Of a stretch of 30,705 bases of DNA, positions 30,321 to 30,705 are shown in pieces. Where the stretch lies: positions 1 to 30,705 of IMG/VR virus record IMGVR_UViG_3300044631_003673. One strand, written 5' to 3'. Within the stretch, counting starts at the first letter, position 1. Each line of letters opens with the position of its first letter. Source of the stretch: a virus. Under the pieces are notes generated by a model, which worked only from the letters and a program-made list of their open reading frames with translations, was not told where the DNA came from and searched no databases. The position numbers were made by a program, and so were the translations under genes.

Positions 30321-30430
30321 GACAGCCACCACGCCAGTCCCGCCAGCGCCAGCAGCGTCAGGGTGTGGCACAGCGCCTCGAATTGGTCGCGGCGGCGCTC
30401 CTTGGTCTCGTGTCTCTCGAACGGCGTCAT
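30317..30430 (-). CDS. 37-aa single-TM membrane peptide
   Basis: The gene starts at ATG 30430, overlapping the methyltransferase stop (ATGA), after GGGGGAACC as ribosome site, and ends overlapping the next GTG. The peptide starts with a charged half (MTPFERHETKERRRDQFEAL) and ends with one hydrophobic helix (about 21-36, CHTLTLLALAGLAWWL). The double 4-nt overlap with real genes and the clean charged/hydrophobic split support a true gene in spite of the size. Confidence 0.6.
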   Translation of the reverse strand: MTPFERHETKERRRDQFEALCHTLTLLALAGLAWWLS

Positions 30431-30705
30431 GGTTCCCCCATCGCGTCGAAGATGGACGTCTGCCCCGCCCGCGCGTCACGCAGCGTCAGCCCGCGCGCCT
30501 CGGCCTCCAATCGCTCACGCGCAACGGCGGCATAGGTGGCGTCCTTCTCAACGCCGATGAACCGCCGCCCGAGACGTAGGCACGCAACGCCGGTGGTGCC
30601 AGAGCCGCAGAACGGATCGAGCACGAGATCGCCGGGGTCGGTGAAGTCGGCGACCAACTCCAGCATCAGCGACAACGGCTTGGGCGTGAGGTGCTGGCTT
30701 CGGCC
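30427..30705 (-). CDS. DNA methyltransferase, N-4/N-6 type (C-terminal part; runs off the right edge)
   Basis: The frame is open to the edge and reads HLTPKPLSLMLELV, then DPGDLVLDPFCGSGTTGVAC and RRFIGVEKDATYAAVARERL. DPFCGSGTT is the AdoMet-binding motif I of the PF01555 family; in the beta class the catalytic DPPY motif lies N-terminal to it, so it would be outside the window. The product methylates adenine or cytosine amino groups in DNA. In phages a lone methyltransferase often protects the genome from host restriction. TTG at 30675 is not a real start because the family motif continues upstream of it. Confidence 0.9.
   Translation of the reverse strand, partial: GRSQHLTPKPLSLMLELVADFTDPGDLVLDPFCGSGTTGVACLRLGRRFIGVEKDATYAAVARERLEAEARGLTLRDARAGQTSIFDAMGEP

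Noticed and set aside
1-30705. tRNA genes, CRISPR arrays, insertion sequences, integrase or attachment sites
   Set aside because: None was seen. Coding density leaves hardly any space, and no protein with transposase or recombinase motifs was found; an integrase may lie outside the window.

Overview
The window is part of a tailed-phage (siphovirus-type) genome or prophage. GC content is very high, by eye roughly two thirds or more, and almost every base is coding, with start/stop overlaps of 1 to 4 nt. No tRNA, rRNA, CRISPR array, insertion sequence, integrase or recognisable bacterial housekeeping gene was seen. The host is probably a high-GC Gram-negative bacterium. A cysteine-rich lipoprotein with repeated GCC modules points to a myxobacterium or relative; this is an inference from one gene's style.

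Layout. (1) Positions 98-3316, + strand: an operon of small phage genes leading to an Erf-type single-strand annealing protein, a RecB/PD-(D/E)XK nuclease and a small FGxxKGK-domain protein, which form a recombination module. (2) At 3317-3356 this operon converges with a long - strand late operon. Read in its own direction (right to left), the late operon runs: methyltransferase end, 37-aa membrane peptide, RusA-like resolvase, HNH endonuclease, small zinc-ribbon and HTH genes, DUF5681-type small terminase candidate, large terminase, portal fused to a Mu gpF-like domain, Mu I-like protease with a nested scaffold, decoration protein, major capsid protein, head-tail connectors, duplicated fibre-like protein, tail-terminator fusion, tail tube, tail chaperone pair, tape measure, distal tail and hub proteins, lysis cassette, fibre and baseplate proteins including a 20-residue-repeat protein, and a zinc-ribbon metallophosphoesterase. 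(3) One gene interrupts the late operon on the + strand: the cysteine-rich lipoprotein at 9253-9678, which looks like a moron.

The strongest non-coding signal is a pair of nearly identical elements on the - strand, before the portal gene and before the first gene of the lysis block. Both contain an 18-mer with 17 of 18 bases identical. Both also carry CACCGT, and both parts sit at exactly the same distances from the start codon. They read as a TTGAGS / 17 bp / CACCGT promoter whose predicted start of transcription falls on the start codon. These are the only two clear gene starts in the late region with no Shine-Dalgarno sequence, so a phage late promoter making leaderless mRNA is proposed.

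Other notable architecture: a 464-aa tail-terminator candidate with duplicated beta domains at its N-terminus; an in-frame scaffold start with a perfect Shine-Dalgarno inside the protease gene; a fibre-like protein with a duplicated module placed among connector genes; and a candidate -1 frameshift in the tail chaperones. No complete unknown defence or counter-defence system was recognised. Function calls come from motifs, gene order and remembered family patterns; no database search was possible.
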